A DNA stretch of 64,000 nt from an uncultured Flavobacteriales bacterium (GCA_905478295.1 CAJQHZ010000035.1:1-64000); one strand, 5' to 3'; positions 34,639 through 44,394 are shown, counted from the first letter of the stretch. Notes: generated by a model not told the origin, from the sequence alone. A program made the numbers and translations.

Positions 34639-35478
34639 TCAGGATGAAAATTCCGTCAAATATCCTTTTAACGCAGCGACTTGTTGAGCCATAATATAAC
34701 CCGTGAATAATTGCTGCAAGCCTCTCAACAACATTAATACGACCAAAAGAGAATTGCCTGCAAAGGATAAACCTAAAGCATGTGCTACGAATAAACCGAT
34801 GATAAGTGTACTGACTATGATGAATTCTCTAAGATTTTTATTGAAACTATCTAGCTTGGCTGCTTTAAAGCGTGCATCACGCCATAGTACTGTTGTAGCT
34901 GTGTTTTCTTCTAGGTTTGCTTGTAGCGCACTGACTTTTTCGTGCGATTCATCTTGTTGCTTTTTAAGAATGCGCATTGGAATGAACCAAAGGAGTAAAA
35001 TACTTAGTATTATGATCCCGAATGAAGGGAACAGCGCGATACCGGCTAGGGTGAATAGTATACCAGGCAAGAGCTGCGACCAACCGACGAGTAAAAAATT
35101 GATGCTTTGGACACTTTTGCCAAAGACAGTCTTCATCTTCTCTCGCTCCGAGGCAGTGGAATGAGCTCTAAAATCCGCTAACAAGCGTATACGCGTTGAA
35201 GCGTTAACGTATTGGCTATAGATTCCAATGAGCAATCGAACCAGTAAAAGAAGCATTAAGGCAACAACATAGTAGCTCAGTTCAATCTTCGTATTGCCCA
35301 ATGCAACATAGCCACTACTTAAAAACAAGGTTTTGATTAACGGAAGTGAAAGGAGAATAGGAAGCGTTTCGAGGATGCCGCTAATTCCCGTAATAGCAAA
35401 TACCCATCCCAGCGAAGGTGTATTCTGTCGTTGACGATAAAACTTTATCGCTAGTGCTATGCTGTTTGAGTTAATCAT
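34639..35478 (-). CDS. ABC-exporter-like transmembrane domain without ATPase
   Basis: A 279-residue membrane protein with about six hydrophobic segments. GISGILETLPILLSLPLIKTLFLSSG resembles the first helices of type I ABC exporter domains, and a long charged helix (MRILKKQQDESHEKVSALQANLEENT) resembles their intracellular coupling helix. No Walker or LSGGQ motif occurs, and no ATPase gene is adjacent. It might be a remnant, or it might pair with an ATPase elsewhere. The ATG overlaps the ribB stop by four bases, so it is cotranscribed. Confidence 0.6.
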   Translation of the reverse strand: MINSNSIALAIKFYRQRQNTPSLGWVFAITGISGILETLPILLSLPLIKTLFLSSGYVALGNTKIELSYYVVALMLLLLVRLLIGIYSQYVNASTRIRLLADFRAHSTASEREKMKTVFGKSVQSINFLLVGWSQLLPGILFTLAGIALFPSFGIIILSILLLWFIPMRILKKQQDESHEKVSALQANLEENTATTVLWRDARFKAAKLDSFNKNLREFIIVSTLIIGLFVAHALGLSFAGNSLLVVLMLLRGLQQLFTGYIMAQQVAALKGYLTEFSS

Positions 35479-36584
35479 TCTAAATTGGAATTTTTCACAA
35501 TTTCAATACCGTAACCACTAACACCGATACGTTTGATTGGGTTGTTCGTTAGTAAGTCGACCTTTCTGATACCGAGATAATGAATGATTTGAGCACCTAT
35601 ACCAAAGTCACGAGTGTCCTTAGTAAAGCTCGGTTTTGTTGTGTCTGCATCCTTTTTGAAGGAGCGAATTCTATTTAATAATCGGTCACCATTCGGTTCT
35701 TGATTCATGTAAATTATCGCGCCACGTTTCTTCGAAGCTATACCTTTTAATGCCTTTTCTAACCGCGAACTCTCATTACTCGTAAGTAGGTGGAAAATAT
35801 CATTTGCAACACCTGCACTGTGAATGCGAACCGGCACCACATCATCGAGCTCCCATTCACCCATGGTTAGTGCTAAATGGACCTGATGGTTCGTTTTTTG
35901 TTCAAATGCATGAAGCGTAAATACACCATGCGGCGTACTTATTTGGACCTTTTCTTCCGGTTCAATAAGACTCTCTTTAGACATTCGATAGGCGACAAGA
36001 TCTTCAATAGTGATAATCTTAAGGTCGTGTTTAACCGCGATTTCTCTGAGTTGCGGCAATCGAGCCATAGTTCCGTCTTCATTCATGATCTCGACAATCA
36101 CACCTGCAGGAGCTAAACCTGCGAGTCTTGCTAAATCTACAGCCGCTTCAGTGTGTCCTACGCGACGTAGTACACCACCGTCTTTAGCAATAAGTGGAAA
36201 TATGTGTCCTGGTCTTGCTAATTGGTCTGGAGTTATTGCAGGATCTGCCAATGCCTTCACAGTCATGTAACGATCATAAGCGCTTATTCCAGTGGTACAA
36301 CCTGCACCTATGCGGTCTATACTCACTGTGAAAGCTGTATTGTTTGGATCGGTATTTTTTGATACCATAGGCGGCAGGTCGAGTTCGTTAGCTCTACCAT
36401 TTAAAATAGGGGTGCAAATCAATCCACGACCTTCAGTAGCCATGAAGTTGATCATTTCTGGAGAGACCAGTTCTGCTGCTGCAACGAAATCGCCTTCATT
36501 TTCACGGTCCTCGTCATCAACGACAATAACAACTTTACCCTTGGCAATATCTTCTAATGCTTCTTCTATGGAGTTAAGACTCAT
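35475..36584 (-). CDS. ribB: 3,4-dihydroxy-2-butanone-4-phosphate synthase with degenerate GTP cyclohydrolase II domain
   Basis: A 369-residue protein from the ATG at 36584 (MSLNSIEEALEDI). Residues 1-205 are an intact RibB domain (VVIVVDDEDRENEGDFVAAAE; TGISAYDR; RPGHIFPLIA...RRVGHTEAAVDLA), making the four-carbon unit of riboflavin. The C-terminal 160 residues align with GTP cyclohydrolase II (DFGIGAQIIHYLGIRKVDLLTNNPIK), but where RibA has a SECLTGDVFGSLRCDCG zinc and catalytic box, this protein has IHSAGVANDIFHLL without Cys. The second activity is therefore probably lost. Overlaps the glycosyltransferase gene by 11 bases. Confidence 0.9.
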   Translation of the reverse strand: MSLNSIEEALEDIAKGKVVIVVDDEDRENEGDFVAAAELVSPEMINFMATEGRGLICTPILNGRANELDLPPMVSKNTDPNNTAFTVSIDRIGAGCTTGISAYDRYMTVKALADPAITPDQLARPGHIFPLIAKDGGVLRRVGHTEAAVDLARLAGLAPAGVIVEIMNEDGTMARLPQLREIAVKHDLKIITIEDLVAYRMSKESLIEPEEKVQISTPHGVFTLHAFEQKTNHQVHLALTMGEWELDDVVPVRIHSAGVANDIFHLLTSNESSRLEKALKGIASKKRGAIIYMNQEPNGDRLLNRIRSFKKDADTTKPSFTKDTRDFGIGAQIIHYLGIRKVDLLTNNPIKRIGVSGYGIEIVKNSNLE

Positions 36585-37716
36585 GCTGATTTCTTTTAGT
36601 GGGTTGCCAAACACTTGATTTCACTCCTTTCAAATACCTAAGGAAGCCAACAAAAAGCGCTGTATTCATTACGTAAAAATAAGCTAAAGGTGTGGCCAAT
36701 CCGAAGGACATTAGAATAAACTGTGAAACGGGAAGACCAATAAGTACAATACTTATGATCATCCACTGCGAAGTAAAGAGTCCGGCGATAAGGGCTATGA
36801 GATAAAGATGCGGGGTCAACCACCGCAACACTTTATGCATTAAAAAAAGAATGCCAAACGGGTAGGGATGTTTGAACAGCAGAGGATAGAATCGAATTAA
36901 GTTCTGCCAATTTCCAATGCTAATACGAATCTTTCGCTTATACTCTTCACGTAGTGAGGTGCTTACATCTTCTAATCCAATGGCAGCTTCATTAAACAAC
37001 ACCTTTTGGTCACTTGCTATAAGCTGTACAGTTTGAAAGAAATCTTCCATGAACGTATTGGGAGGAATAGGCTTCCAGAAGGATTTTCTCATGCTGTATA
37101 GTCCACCCTCCATCCCAAAGCAAATACCGTGCTTTCTGCTTTCGGCACGACGAATGGCATTTTCAAGCGATAAGTAGACCTTCTCATTGGTCGCTGTGCT
37201 ATTAATGACGCCGCCAGCTTCATAGGCCAATGTACCTGCAACAGCTGTTGCTTTTTGAAGCGCGATTGGGCGTACCAGCTCTTCGATGGTGGTCTCTTTG
37301 AATAAAATGTTAGCATCTGTAGCAATGATAACCTCAGCAGTAGTCTGTTCAATTAAAGAATTAATAGTTGCCGATTTACCTGAACGAACGTCGTTAACAT
37401 GAAGATTGAGTTGCGGGAACTCGCTTTGTAGATTACGTATGATTTCATCAGTTCCGTCATTACTTAAGTCACTGCCAATCCAAACTGAAAGTTTATCAAT
37501 AGGGTAGTTGGTGTTATAGATACTCCGAATCTTAGCCTCAATAATTGATGATTCATTGTATGCAGCAAAAACAACACTCACTAAAGGAGGAGTGAATTCT
37601 CCGGTGAAGTCCATGGGCTTTCCTGGAAAGATTAATTGCCATACCGGATAAACAACATAGGTCAACGCAATCAAGCTCAGTGCTGCTAGGGAAATTATAA
37701 CTGCTAAACTGACCAT
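36574..37716 (-). CDS. Membrane glycosyltransferase, GT2 family
   Basis: A 380-residue protein. An N-terminal membrane helix is followed by PPLVSVVFAAYNESSIIEAKIRSIYNTNYP, a GT-A fold with acidic pairs SDLSNDGT and IIATDANILF, and two or more C-terminal membrane helices. It probably adds a sugar to a lipid-linked or exported glycan; donor and acceptor are unknown. It sits with a GT4 gene between lptF/G and ribB, overlapping the GT4 stop by 13 bases. Confidence 0.88.
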   Translation of the reverse strand: MVSLAVIISLAALSLIALTYVVYPVWQLIFPGKPMDFTGEFTPPLVSVVFAAYNESSIIEAKIRSIYNTNYPIDKLSVWIGSDLSNDGTDEIIRNLQSEFPQLNLHVNDVRSGKSATINSLIEQTTAEVIIATDANILFKETTIEELVRPIALQKATAVAGTLAYEAGGVINSTATNEKVYLSLENAIRRAESRKHGICFGMEGGLYSMRKSFWKPIPPNTFMEDFFQTVQLIASDQKVLFNEAAIGLEDVSTSLREEYKRKIRISIGNWQNLIRFYPLLFKHPYPFGILFLMHKVLRWLTPHLYLIALIAGLFTSQWMIISIVLIGLPVSQFILMSFGLATPLAYFYVMNTALFVGFLRYLKGVKSSVWQPTKRNQHES

Positions 37717-38882
37717 GCTGATGCTATATTTTCCTGGATAGATTTTGGGCCAAAACTACTAAGTATATGACGATTAGCTTGCATGCCAAGTGTTGTTGCA
37801 ATCTCAGGAGATGTCAAGAGTTCGATAAGAGCAGAAGCAAATTCTTCCGCTGAATCTGCGAGTAAAACCCCCTGATTGTTTTCATTGAAGAGTCCTTCAG
37901 CGCCAATTCTTGTGCTCACCATCGGAATGGCCCATGAAGCATTCATTATCATTTTGATTCGAATCCCAGAACCTGCTAATAGCGGTACAACTGCAACTCC
38001 ATGAGATTTAGCAAATTCTTCTGCATCAGGCACTCGGCCGTGCACAATGTAGTTCTTTCTTTCTTCGCTTTGGAGGTGTTGCGGTGGATTGTTGCCTGCA
38101 ATGTGAAATGTAGCATTCGGAATTTTTTCGAGAACAGTAGGCCATACCGAAGTTAAAAACCAATTTAAACCTTGCAGATTGGGTTCCCAGTCTAATGCGC
38201 CGAGGTGAAAGCAAGCCAAAGGGGTTAAATTTGATACTGGTTCTTGTTGCTGTATGGAAACGGTTATGGCAGTAGTTTTTCGGTTAAACTTCTCAAACCA
38301 CTTTTTGTCTTCCTCGCTAATGCTCCAGACAGAATTTACATTTTCAACCAATCCAATTTCAAATTTTTTTAACCGCTTACTTTGAAGCGTCAAATACCAA
38401 TTTTTGACGGGATTTACACCGGCTTCACTGGTTCTTTCCCAGATTCTATGTTCTAAGTTGTGCGCCCGTAATGTGCAATGATTTCCTATTCTTTTTGCTT
38501 CGTTTAAGTAATCGCCCATAAAAGCACCTTCTAAAAGAACAAAGTCGAATTGATTGTCCTCAAATCCACGCAACCATTCAATCATGGGCCTCACGAAGAA
38601 ACGGATTGAATGGTAAGGTGCACGGGAGAAGCAAAGATTGTTTAGGGCAGAGGAAATAGAAGGAGACGTATTCACATTAAATACCTCTAAATTGATGGCT
38701 TGGGCTATAGGTGCAGGGAAATCCTTAGGGTCTTTAAAGTGTTTTTTAGTATTCAATGCACCGTAAGTGATTTCAAAAGTCTGTAACGCTAATATATTTT
38801 CGAGAAGTCTTGCCATGGCAATAGAGCTGCCGTCTTGAGACGGATAGGGCACCTTATTTGAAAGTATTAGAAGCTTCTTCAC
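37704..38882 (-). CDS. Glycosyltransferase family 4 (GT-B), GTG start
   Basis: A 392-residue protein with an N-terminal GT-B domain (KKLLILSNKVPYPSQDGSSIAMARLLENI) and a C-terminal nucleotide-sugar domain (NATFHIAGNNPP...VHGRVPDAEEFAKSHGVAVVPLLAGSGIRIKMIMNASWAIPMVSTRIGAEGL), where the GSGIRIK..E-type pattern is that of group 1 transferases. The start codon is GTG at 38882, overlapping the lptF/G stop (TAGTG). With the GT2 neighbour it probably builds a surface glycan. Confidence 0.88.
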   Translation of the reverse strand: MKKLLILSNKVPYPSQDGSSIAMARLLENILALQTFEITYGALNTKKHFKDPKDFPAPIAQAINLEVFNVNTSPSISSALNNLCFSRAPYHSIRFFVRPMIEWLRGFEDNQFDFVLLEGAFMGDYLNEAKRIGNHCTLRAHNLEHRIWERTSEAGVNPVKNWYLTLQSKRLKKFEIGLVENVNSVWSISEEDKKWFEKFNRKTTAITVSIQQQEPVSNLTPLACFHLGALDWEPNLQGLNWFLTSVWPTVLEKIPNATFHIAGNNPPQHLQSEERKNYIVHGRVPDAEEFAKSHGVAVVPLLAGSGIRIKMIMNASWAIPMVSTRIGAEGLFNENNQGVLLADSAEEFASALIELLTSPEIATTLGMQANRHILSSFGPKSIQENIASAWSV

Positions 38883-40300
38883 TATGATTTTTTAGAGTTT
38901 AATCGAGCCATTATTTTACTGAACCATTCGCCAGAGACAAGGGCAGTATCGCTCGAAGCACTTTTCGTAAGCCAAAGCGCGATAGGAGCAAGAATTAGAG
39001 AGGGTAACCAAATGGCTATAGCAGGATCTAGCAAAAGCTCTCTACCCATTTTTTCAAATGTGGTATTTAAAATGTGAAATATTAAGAAGGCGATAGTGGA
39101 TATAACTAAAGGTAAGCCGATCCCGCCTTTGCGAATAATACTGCCAAGTGGAGCTCCAATGAAGAACATGATCAAGACACTAGCGCCAAGTGCAAATTTC
39201 TTGTAGTATTCGAGGTAATGACGTATTCTCGTTTCTCTGCGCCAATTCATCTCGCGCTGCATTTGCTTTAAGTAATCAAGATTACTTCGTGCAAGCCTAA
39301 TGGCATTTTGAGAGGCTCTGAGTCTCATACCGCTAAGTAAGTTGCCCATAACATTCTCCTTTGGAATATCTGTGGATACGCCACTAGCCACATCGATGTA
39401 ATCAAATTTATATTTTCCTTTCAAATTTTTAGTGAAGTTTTGCTGACGTTCTACAATCTGTAGAGCGAGGGTGTCCGCAGTTTCTTTCAACTGCAGCGTA
39501 TTCATCATCATAAAATCTTTGCGGCGCGTCTTGTATAAATCGGCATTGCTAAAATTTGTGAGCGGGAAGCGGAGGTAGGCGGTGTCGAAGGCGCTTCGTG
39601 CCCAAGGCATTTTCTGCCGCTCTTCACGAAATTTCTTATCAATATCCTCGTAGGTGGCGCCGTTGTGGAGTTCAATTTCAAGATATTGATTGTCGGCGAC
39701 TGGACGCATCATTCCAGTGGCAGCTGTTAATACCTTTAGGTTGCCTTTTTTGGCCTCCTTATGATCATAGATATAAATGTCGTTAAGCAATTGCTCACCG
39801 TCGCCCTCTTTGCTTCCGATTTTAATACTGTAGCCTTGAAAACCGTTGTAAAAGATACCAGGGGTTATATGAAACGCGGGCTTACTCTTAGAGATATTGA
39901 TCAGGAGGCTTTGGCCTTTGAGGTTAGCGACTGGTATCACGTTATTGTAGAAATAAAACGCTCCAAAGGCAATTGCAATGTTCAGTATAATCAGCGAACG
40001 AATCCCGCGAAATAGAGAAATACCTGAACTTTTCATTGCCGCGAGCTCATAATGCTCACCAAAGTTACCAAACGTTAGAAGCGACGCGAATAAAACGCTT
40101 ACAGGGAGTGCAAATGGAACGACGCTCGCAGCCCAGTAAAACAATAGTTCTAGTAAAACGTACCATTCGATTCCTTTTCCCGCTAGGTCATCTACATATT
40201 TCCAAACCATTTGCATCAAAAAGAAAAAGACCATGATGCCTAGCGTAGGGATCAATGGTCTGATAAAACTTCTTAAGACGTAAAGGTCTAGTTTTTTCAT
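38882..40300 (-). CDS. LptF/LptG family permease
   Basis: A 472-residue protein with two N-terminal and several C-terminal membrane helices around a large periplasmic domain. It starts MKKLDLYVLRSFIRPLIPTLGIMVFFFLMQMVWKYVDDLAGKG, the standard YjgP/YjgQ family opening. It should be half of the LptBFG transporter that moves lipopolysaccharide out of the inner membrane. Whether it is LptF or LptG cannot be told here. Six bases separate it from lolA. Confidence 0.9.
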   Translation of the reverse strand: MKKLDLYVLRSFIRPLIPTLGIMVFFFLMQMVWKYVDDLAGKGIEWYVLLELLFYWAASVVPFALPVSVLFASLLTFGNFGEHYELAAMKSSGISLFRGIRSLIILNIAIAFGAFYFYNNVIPVANLKGQSLLINISKSKPAFHITPGIFYNGFQGYSIKIGSKEGDGEQLLNDIYIYDHKEAKKGNLKVLTAATGMMRPVADNQYLEIELHNGATYEDIDKKFREERQKMPWARSAFDTAYLRFPLTNFSNADLYKTRRKDFMMMNTLQLKETADTLALQIVERQQNFTKNLKGKYKFDYIDVASGVSTDIPKENVMGNLLSGMRLRASQNAIRLARSNLDYLKQMQREMNWRRETRIRHYLEYYKKFALGASVLIMFFIGAPLGSIIRKGGIGLPLVISTIAFLIFHILNTTFEKMGRELLLDPAIAIWLPSLILAPIALWLTKSASSDTALVSGEWFSKIMARLNSKKS

Positions 40301-40306
40301 TCGTTT

Positions 40307-40930
40307 TTACAGACGATAAAAGCCTTCAAATTCACTGGAATTGATATTAAACATCTCTTTATCTAAAGGAACGTTTATCTCGTAGGAGTCAACGCTGAAC
40401 ACTGTTTTCACACCGTTGGTGCCATACTGGGTATAGATTTCTAAGAGGAGACTTTTAACGTCGATACCAATGAGTATTTCTTTCACTTCTTCACTAGCAA
40501 CGGGACGGAGAGCAACATATTGTATGGTTGTACCATTATTTCCAATTGTTTTACCCGCCATTTTATAGCTGTAACCGCTTTGATAATTTTTTAAGATATC
40601 CGCAGGACTCAGTGATGTTTCCTCATCCGAAGCTGTGGTTTCAATTTCTTCATCTTCAGGATAGATTAAATATGCTTTTGATCCGTCAGATAGGAATTCA
40701 AAGGCGTCAGTTTTAACTCGTACTTTCTCTCCCATGGCGAAGAGCTCACCCATAGACGAACGCTCTTTCATGCCGCCATTGCTTGGTGCACCAATAGTAT
40801 TGGTAAAAGCGATATGTTGCGTTTCGAGCGCAAGGGTATGCTCGTAAACCTCATTGAGCAAATCCTTTGCAGTATTGTGGGTTTGAGCCTGGACTAAAAA
40901 GGGGAAAAGAAGTAAAGCGAATAATTTCAT
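40307..40930 (-). CDS. lolA: Outer membrane lipoprotein carrier protein LolA
   Basis: A 207-residue periplasmic protein from the ATG at 40930 (MKLFALLLFPFLVQAQTHNTAKDLLNEV), which gives a clear signal peptide; the ORF also has an in-frame ATG at 40948 overlapping ftsK. The LolA half-barrel fold is suggested by the ADILKNYQSGYSYKMAGK region and the closing NINSSEFEGFYRL. LolA carries lipoproteins across the periplasm. It follows ftsK, as is usual in Bacteroidota. Confidence 0.85.
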   Translation of the reverse strand: MKLFALLLFPFLVQAQTHNTAKDLLNEVYEHTLALETQHIAFTNTIGAPSNGGMKERSSMGELFAMGEKVRVKTDAFEFLSDGSKAYLIYPEDEEIETTASDEETSLSPADILKNYQSGYSYKMAGKTIGNNGTTIQYVALRPVASEEVKEILIGIDVKSLLLEIYTQYGTNGVKTVFSVDSYEINVPLDKEMFNINSSEFEGFYRL

Positions 40931-40940
40931 ATCGGCGAAT

Positions 40941-43364
40941 TTACGCATCTCCTTTCAATTTTTGTTCCAAAGCGATTTCATCGGGCACTAAAACTTGTCT
41001 AGCTTTCGATCCTTCAAACGGTCCCAAGATACCAGCAGCTTCTAACTGGTCAACAATACGACCCGCTCTATTGTAGCCTAACTTTAACTTTCTTTGGATC
41101 ATCGAAGTCGACCCTTGTTGGCTTTGCACGACTAACCGAGCAGCATCCATGAATAAAGAATCACGGTCAGAAGGATCTATATCGCCGATACCACCACCTT
41201 CTTCACTTACGTATTCTGGCAATTGATATGCCGTAGGATACGCCTGTTGATTACCTATAAAATCGCATATTTCTTCAACTTCAGGAGTGTCCACAAAAGC
41301 ACATTGAAGTCGTACTAAGTTTGAACCTTGAGAAAATAACATATCTCCCTTACCTATCAGCTGATCCGCACCCCCGGCATCAAGAATGGTGCGGGAATCT
41401 ATTTTTGAGGTCACCCTAAAGGCTGCTCTTGCAGGGAAGTTCGCTTTTATTATTCCTGTAATCACATTGACAGAAGGACGCTGTGTTGCCACGATTAAGT
41501 GGATTCCAATGGCTCTGGCAAGTTGTGCTAAGCGAGCAATGGGCATTTCAACTTCTTTTCCAGCAGTCATGATAAGATCTGCGAATTCATCAATCACCAA
41601 AACGATGTAGGGTAAAAATTTATGTCCTTCTTCAGGATTTAGGCGCCGTGCGATGAATTTGGCATTGTATTCTTTTATGTTTCTAACCATTGCGCCTTTC
41701 AGCAGCTCATAACGGTTATCCATTTCAATACATAATGAATTGAGCGTGTTAATCACCTTTGCAGTATCTGTTATAATGGCCTCGTCAGTATCTGGAAGTA
41801 CCGCGAGATAATGGCGTTCAATTTTGTTGTAGAGGGTTAATTCTACCTTCTTTGGATCTACTAATACAAACTTTAACTGACTAGGATGCTTTTTATACAA
41901 AAGGGAGGTCAATATTGCATTTAAACCGACTGATTTTCCTTGTCCTGTAGCACCTGCCATGAGAAGGTGTGGCATTTTTGCCAAGTCAAAAATGAAATTT
42001 TCATTGGTAATGGTGCGTCCCATCGCTACTGGCAGTTCCATATTAGATTCTTGGAATTTCTTGCTGGCAATAACCTGTCGCATACTTACGACTTGTGGAT
42101 TTGCGTTAGGCACTTCGATTCCTATGGTTCCTTTTCCTGGAATGGGTGCTATTATTCGAATACCCAATGCGGCTAAACTTAATGCAATGTCGTCTTCAAG
42201 ATTTTTGATCTTCGAAATGCGAATACCTGCAGCCGGTACTATTTCATAGAGTGTAACGGTTGGACCTATGGTAGCTTTGATTTCCTTAATCTCAATATTG
42301 TAGTTCTTTAGGGTATCTACAATTCGATTTTTATTGGCCTCAATTTCTTCTTTGTCAAATGTAATTTTCCCATCACCGTAGGGTTGCAATAACTCTATTT
42401 TAGGCAATTGAAACTTACTTAAATCAAGGGTAGGGTCGTATTCACCGAAATCCTTGACTTTCTTGTTAATAGACTTGTCGTCTTCAATGGCTTCTTGATG
42501 TACAGCAACTACTACATCGATTTCCGAAGGTTCCTCATTATTCGCATCATCGAGCATCGCTCTACTCACAACATTCGACTTTGAAACTAGTGCAGGTTCA
42601 GGAAGTAATTCTTCTTCTTCTTCTGGTTCCGGTGCCAATTTTATGCTTTTGCTTGCCGAATACTCTTCAGGCTCCAGAGTAATTTCACCGGAGGCATCAA
42701 GATTGGTTTCGACAGGCTGGTCACCTGTTGATTGCATAGGTTTTGGTGCGCGCCAATTAAATGTGAGCGATCTTATTTTAAGCGCAACAACGATATAAAG
42801 AATCATAACTGTAAAGAGGACCAGAAGCACGCCCATTCGACCCAAATAAAGAGCAAGTTTCAAATAAATATAAAAGCCCGAAAGTCCGGATAGAAGGGTA
42901 GGATGTTCGCTTGCCAACCATCCAAAAAACATAGAAATCAGCAGAGTAATTACTAAGAAGTGGTTAAAGAGCACCCATGGTTTGATACGTTTTAATGCGA
43001 AAGCATGTTTAAGTCCATAAAACATTAACCAAAGCGGAAGAAGTAACCCGGTTAGACCGAAACCTTTAAGAACCAGGAGCGTTCCGACCGCATTTCCAAG
43101 TCTTCCGAAAATGTTCCCTACATAGCCTGGATTGGTGAATGTTCCATTTGAAGTTGTGGACAAACTGAAGTCTTGTGTCCAATTTTGGTAATAACTAAGA
43201 ATCGCAATACCGGCAAAGAAACCAATCATCACTACTAAGAGCGAACCGAAAATTTTCGTTGTAGGATCATCTGTAATTTCCTTAGTATCAGCAGTTAGCT
43301 GCTTGATTTGAACAGAGAACTTTGACGGTTCTTTTCGTGCTTTTTTAGTGGAATTTTTTGCCAT
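40941..43364 (-). CDS. ftsK: DNA translocase FtsK
   Basis: A 807-residue protein. About four N-terminal membrane helices lie within residues 40-195, then an acidic linker, the motor domain with Walker A MAGATGQGKSVGLNAIL near residue 470 and Walker B IVLVIDEFADLIM, and the winged-helix gamma domain (STSMIQRKLKLGYNRAGRIVDQLEAAGILGPFEGSKARQVLV). It moves chromosome ends across the division septum. A -7-like TATTTTTG at 43387-43394 on the minus strand may be its promoter, without a TTG at the right distance. Confidence 0.96.
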   Translation of the reverse strand: MAKNSTKKARKEPSKFSVQIKQLTADTKEITDDPTTKIFGSLLVVMIGFFAGIAILSYYQNWTQDFSLSTTSNGTFTNPGYVGNIFGRLGNAVGTLLVLKGFGLTGLLLPLWLMFYGLKHAFALKRIKPWVLFNHFLVITLLISMFFGWLASEHPTLLSGLSGFYIYLKLALYLGRMGVLLVLFTVMILYIVVALKIRSLTFNWRAPKPMQSTGDQPVETNLDASGEITLEPEEYSASKSIKLAPEPEEEEELLPEPALVSKSNVVSRAMLDDANNEEPSEIDVVVAVHQEAIEDDKSINKKVKDFGEYDPTLDLSKFQLPKIELLQPYGDGKITFDKEEIEANKNRIVDTLKNYNIEIKEIKATIGPTVTLYEIVPAAGIRISKIKNLEDDIALSLAALGIRIIAPIPGKGTIGIEVPNANPQVVSMRQVIASKKFQESNMELPVAMGRTITNENFIFDLAKMPHLLMAGATGQGKSVGLNAILTSLLYKKHPSQLKFVLVDPKKVELTLYNKIERHYLAVLPDTDEAIITDTAKVINTLNSLCIEMDNRYELLKGAMVRNIKEYNAKFIARRLNPEEGHKFLPYIVLVIDEFADLIMTAGKEVEMPIARLAQLARAIGIHLIVATQRPSVNVITGIIKANFPARAAFRVTSKIDSRTILDAGGADQLIGKGDMLFSQGSNLVRLQCAFVDTPEVEEICDFIGNQQAYPTAYQLPEYVSEEGGGIGDIDPSDRDSLFMDAARLVVQSQQGSTSMIQRKLKLGYNRAGRIVDQLEAAGILGPFEGSKARQVLVPDEIALEQKLKGDA

Positions 43365-43479
43365 GGGTGTCGGTGTGTTGTGTATTCAAAAATAAGCTTG
43401 TAGTGGTTAGTAAACTCGGGCCTTTCAATAGCGTTATCAACACATTAAAGCCTTATTTTCGCCTTTCAAACAGTTTTTC

Positions 43480-44394
43480 ATGCAAATTCTACCAGAAATT
43501 CAAAACGAATATGGGCGCTTAGACACTGTAGTTGTTGGTTTAGCCGCTCAAATGGGTGGAATGCCAGAATTGGAGGAATGCTATGATGCACGCAGTTATG
43601 AGTCTGTTAAGTTAGGTGTGTTTCCAAAAGAAGAAGCATGTAGTTCGCAACTTGAGCGTTTGATTGCTATTTTAGAAGAAAATGGTGTAAAAGTCTTGCA
43701 TCCCTCATTGATTCATTCATTAAATCAAGTGTTTTCAAGAGATATTGCCTTTGTAATCGAAGATCAATACATTATCCCAAACGTCATCGCTGACCGCGCA
43801 AAAGAGTGCGACGCGATGGCTGAAATTGAAGAAGCCATTCCGTCGTGTAATATTATCATGATGCCTAAAGATTGCTTTGCAGAGGGAGGAGATGTCATTG
43901 TTGATAATGACCATGTATTTCTAGGAGTAAGCAATGATGAAACGTTTGACCGCTATAAAACGGCACGGACTAATATGATGGGAATGGATTATTTGGCGGA
44001 TGAATTTCCTGCCAAAGAATTCAAAGGGTTTGAGCTGCACAAGGACGATCATGATCCTCTGAAGGGGTCCTTGCATCTAGATTGTGCCTTTCAGCCTATT
44101 GGCGGTGGAGCGCTTATCGCACCGCATTTGTTTAAAAACGAATCGGATGTGCAGTGGTTAATTGAGCGGTATGGGGCAACGAACGTCTACTGTTGTTCGC
44201 CCGAAGAGGCCTACTCACTTGCGACTAATGTATTTAGTTTTAGTCCAAAGGATATTATTGTTTCGGCAAAATGCCAGGCCATGCAACACTGGCTAAAGGA
44301 ACGAGGATTAAATGTACACAGTATCGTGTACGATGAAATAGTAAAAATGGGTGGTTTACTGCGTTGTACAACCATGCCTATAAAGCGCGTGTAA
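43480..44394 (+). CDS. Guanidino-group hydrolase/amidinotransferase family protein (dimethylargininase-like)
   Basis: A 304-residue protein of the guanidine-modifying superfamily. The catalytic residues are visible: FSRDIAF and AEGGDVI (Asp/Glu-Asp), LHLDCAF (His) and GGLLRCTTMPI (nucleophilic Cys near the C-terminus). Family members hydrolyse arginine, methylated arginines or citrulline, or transfer amidino groups; the exact substrate is unresolved. Its TAA overlaps the ATG of the next gene, a second family member, and argS follows. Confidence 0.85.
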   Translation: MQILPEIQNEYGRLDTVVVGLAAQMGGMPELEECYDARSYESVKLGVFPKEEACSSQLERLIAILEENGVKVLHPSLIHSLNQVFSRDIAFVIEDQYIIPNVIADRAKECDAMAEIEEAIPSCNIIMMPKDCFAEGGDVIVDNDHVFLGVSNDETFDRYKTARTNMMGMDYLADEFPAKEFKGFELHKDDHDPLKGSLHLDCAFQPIGGGALIAPHLFKNESDVQWLIERYGATNVYCCSPEEAYSLATNVFSFSPKDIIVSAKCQAMQHWLKERGLNVHSIVYDEIVKMGGLLRCTTMPIKRV

